From assembly GCA_946885905.1 (NCBI GenBank), contig CAMPHL010000085.1:1-8447 (forward strand): a stretch of DNA of 8,447 nt, in the 5' to 3' direction. Shown piece after piece: positions 6,629-8,447 of this stretch (the first letter of the stretch is position 1; each line of letters starts with the position of its first letter). Origin of the DNA: an uncultured Pseudomonadota bacterium (GTDB lineage: Bacteria; Pseudomonadota; Gammaproteobacteria; Burkholderiales; Usitatibacteraceae). The translations under genes were made by a program, and so were the position numbers. The notes under the pieces are model-generated. The model was not told where the DNA came from, made no database searches, and saw only the letters and a program-made list of their open reading frames with translations.

Positions 6629-6653
6629 GGGCCCCCGGCCGAACGGGGCGCCC
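6629..6653 (+). promoter_or_regulatory. GC hairpin just upstream of the rne ribosome binding site
   Basis: GGGC plus CCCC (6629-6636) pair with GGGG and GCCC (6645-6653) in eight base pairs, with C6649 bulged and an 8-nt loop (6637-6644). It lies 19 nt before the Shine-Dalgarno of rne, so it should be in the rne 5' leader. It is a candidate RNase E feedback or stability element. Confidence 0.45.
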
Positions 6654-6672
6654 TCTTCCGTGGCAGAGCGCG

Positions 6673-6676
6673 GGAG
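6673..6676 (+). promoter_or_regulatory. Ribosome binding site of rne, supporting a GTG start
   Basis: GGAG within GGGAGAG lies 9 nt upstream of GTG 6686 and 18 nt upstream of ATG 6695. The spacing favours GTG, which yields the N-terminus MKRM seen in E. coli RNase E. Confidence 0.7.
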
Positions 6677-6685
6677 AGAAGAAAC

Positions 6686-8447
6686 GTGAAACGCATGCTT
6701 TTCAATGCGACCCAGGCGGAAGAGCTCCGGGTCGCGATCGTCGAAGGCCAGAAGCTCATCGACCTCGACATCGAATCCGCCGGCAAGGAACAGCGCAAGT
6801 CCAACATCTACAAGGGTCTCATCACCCGAGTGGAGCCCTCCCTCGAAGCGGTCTTCGTCGATTACGGGGCCGAGCGCCACGGCTTCCTGCCCTTCAAGGA
6901 GATCGCCAAGCAGTACATGGTCAACCAGGACGGCGGCGAGTTCGGCCGTTCGAAGATGGCCACCCAGCTGAAAGCCGGGTCCGAGCTCATCGTCCAGGTC
7001 GACAAGGACGAGCGCGGCAACAAGGGCGCGGCGCTCACGACCTATATCTCGCTCGCCGGGCGCTACCTGGTGCTCATGCCGAACAACCCGCGCGGCGGCG
7101 GCGTCTCGCGCCGCATCGAGGGCGAGGACAGGACCGAGCTGCGCGAGGTGATGGACCAGCTCGAGGTACCCGACGGCATGAGCCTCATCGCCCGCACCGC
7201 GGGCATCGGCCGCAACGTCGAGGAACTGCAGTGGGACCTCAACTACCTCCTGCAGCTCTGGCGCGCGATCGAAAACGCCGCCGCCGAGGAGAAGGCGCCC
7301 TGCCTGATCTACCTCGAGTCGAGCCTCGTGGTGCGCGCCATCCGCGACCTCTTCCAGCCCGACATCGGCGAGATCCTGATCGACACCTCGGCGATCTACG
7401 ACCAGGCGGTGTCGTTCATGTCGACGGTGATGCCGGCCAACGTGAACAAGGTCAAGCATTACAAGGACGACATCCCCCTCTTCTCGCGCTTCCAGATCGA
7501 GCACCAGATCGAGAGCGCGTACCGGCGCGACGTGACGCTGCCCTCGGGCGGCGCGATCGTGATCGACCACACCGAGGCGCTCGTTTCCATCGACGTGAAC
7601 AGCGCCCGCGCCACGCGCGGACATGACATCGAGCAGACCGCCTTCAACACCAACCTCGAAGCCGCCGACGAAGTCGCGCGCCAGCTCCGCCTGCGCGACC
7701 TGGGCGGCCTGGTGGTGATCGACTTCATCGACATGGAGAGCGCGAAGAACCAGCGCGAGGTGGAAAACCGCCTGCGCGAGGCGCTGCGCCACGACCGCGC
7801 GCGCGTGCAGGTGGGCAAGATCTCGCGCTTCGGCCTGCTCGAGCTCTCGCGCCAGCGCCTGCAGCCCTCCCTCGAGGAGACCACCCATTCGCCTTGCCCG
7901 CGCTGCCACGGCACCGGATATATACGCGACACGGCGTCCACGGCTTTGCACGTACTGCGCATCCTGCAGGAAGAGGCGATGAAGGAGAACACCGCCGCCA
8001 TCCACGCCCAGGTGCCGGTGGACGTGGCGACCTACCTCCTGAACGAGAAGCGCAGCGACATCTTCCAGATCGAGGGGCGGCTCAAGGTCCACGTCCTGCT
8101 GATTCCGAATCCGCACTTCGAGACTCCGAACTACCAGGTCGAGCGGCTGCGCCACGACGCGCCGCAACTGGACGACCAGACACCCAGCTACGAGCTGGCG
8201 ACCGCGCCCGCGCAGGAAGCGCCGATCGTGCTGCCGACCAAGGGAGCCGAGAAGCCCGCGCCGCGCCCCGAGCCGCTGGTGAAGGGCATCAAGCCGGCCC
8301 AGCCCGCGCCCACCAGCGTTGCGCCCGTCGAGGTGACCACGCCGGCGCCCGTTGCCGCGCGACCCGCCCCGCAGGCCCCGCTCGCGGCAGCCGCGAGCGC
8401 TTCGGCCGAGCCCAAGGGGATCCTCGACCGCCTCTTCGGCTGGGTCC
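6686..8447 (+). CDS. rne: Ribonuclease E, N-terminal catalytic half (3' end outside window)
   Basis: The frame runs from GTG 6686 to the right edge and gives 587 residues without a stop. RNase E is the essential endonuclease of mRNA decay and of rRNA and tRNA maturation. The RNase H-like start ([21 protein letters not shown]) is followed by the S1 domain at about 36-125. The 5'-monophosphate sensor region at about 126-175 contains [12 protein letters not shown] and ARTAG (R170, T171). The DNase I-like catalytic part carries [12 protein letters not shown] with Asp303 and VVIDFIDM with Asp346, the two Mg-binding aspartates. The Zn-link CPRC (C404, C407) is needed for tetramer formation. The small domain runs to about 495, after which the chain becomes Pro/Ala-rich and probably disordered. 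The last visible residues, [12 protein letters not shown] (576-587), resemble the amphipathic membrane-targeting helix just after the catalytic domain in E. coli RNase E. The scaffold half is cut off. A shorter RNase G is excluded by the disordered extension. Confidence 0.96.
   Translation, partial: MKRMLFNATQAEELRVAIVEGQKLIDLDIESAGKEQRKSNIYKGLITRVEPSLEAVFVDYGAERHGFLPFKEIAKQYMVNQDGGEFGRSKMATQLKAGSELIVQVDKDERGNKGAALTTYISLAGRYLVLMPNNPRGGGVSRRIEGEDRTELREVMDQLEVPDGMSLIARTAGIGRNVEELQWDLNYLLQLWRAIENAAAEEKAPCLIYLESSLVVRAIRDLFQPDIGEILIDTSAIYDQAVSFMSTVMPANVNKVKHYKDDIPLFSRFQIEHQIESAYRRDVTLPSGGAIVIDHTEALVSIDVNSARATRGHDIEQTAFNTNLEAADEVARQLRLRDLGGLVVIDFIDMESAKNQREVENRLREALRHDRARVQVGKISRFGLLELSRQRLQPSLEETTHSPCPRCHGTGYIRDTASTALHVLRILQEEAMKENTAAIHAQVPVDVATYLLNEKRSDIFQIEGRLKVHVLLIPNPHFETPNYQVERLRHDAPQLDDQTPSYELATAPAQEAPIVLPTKGAEKPAPRPEPLVKGIKPAQPAPTSVAPVEVTTPAPVAARPAPQAPLAAAASASAEPKGILDRLFGWV

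Larger units (their letters stand above)
6342..6685. other. Divergent rluC-rne intergenic region and rne leader
   Basis: This 344-bp stretch separates the start of rluC (minus) from the start of rne (plus) and must hold signals for both. I see no convincing open frame and no -35/-10 pair I would defend. It has several short inverted repeats, including GTCCC/GGGAC at 6384-6395, the stem at 6406-6425, GCAGGC/GCCTGC at 6428-6450, ACTTC/GAAGT at 6606-6616 and a strong GC hairpin at 6629-6653. In enterobacteria the long rne leader mediates autoregulation by RNase E; a comparable role here is an inference from position. Confidence 0.6.

Noticed and set aside
6302..8167. A 621-codon minus-strand frame opposite rne
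   Set aside because: The plus strand codes RNase E with all catalytic residues, and the antisense product has biased composition and no motif.

Overview
This is a GC-rich chromosomal window from what looks like a betaproteobacterium. The lineage call is an inference. It rests on strong third-position G/C bias, an RNase E that lines up with the E. coli enzyme, and a neighbourhood (rne divergent from rluC, followed by a HAD phosphatase, a small Rieske protein and an S49 peptidase, with a short RsmI-like methyltransferase nearby) that I remember from Burkholderiales and relatives. There is no sign of phage, insertion sequence, tRNA, rRNA or CRISPR.

Layout, left to right. Positions 1-366 (+) hold the 3' end of an RsmI-like SAM-dependent methyltransferase. 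It converges on the next gene across 64 bp that carry two GC-rich hairpins. From 431 to 6341 five genes run on the minus strand. In order of transcription they are rluC (6341-5388), a HAD phosphatase (5257-4604), a 121-residue Rieske [2Fe-2S] protein (4607-4242), an S49 membrane peptidase (4245-3274) and a four-PAS GGDEF-EAL protein (3271-431). The last four are tightly packed, with ATGA overlaps at 4604-4607 and 4242-4245 and a 2-nt gap before the GTG of the GGDEF-EAL gene, so they are probably co-transcribed and translationally coupled. A 344-bp divergent intergenic region (6342-6685) with several hairpins separates rluC from rne (6686 to the right edge, +), which is cut by the window end after the catalytic half.

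Most of the window is housekeeping: rRNA pseudouridylation and methylation, RNA turnover and membrane proteolysis. Two parts are less ordinary. One is a 132-bp near-palindromic element at 5269-5400, between rluC and the phosphatase gene. Its 41-bp arms (38 of 41 matching) are built from GGAT-core units every 9-10 bp. It supplies the last codons and the stop of rluC and ends directly against the ribosome binding site of the phosphatase gene. The other is the large c-di-GMP signalling gene at the end of the operon, with every catalytic motif of both domains intact. I found no convincing new multi-gene system; the palindromic element is the best candidate for something under-described.
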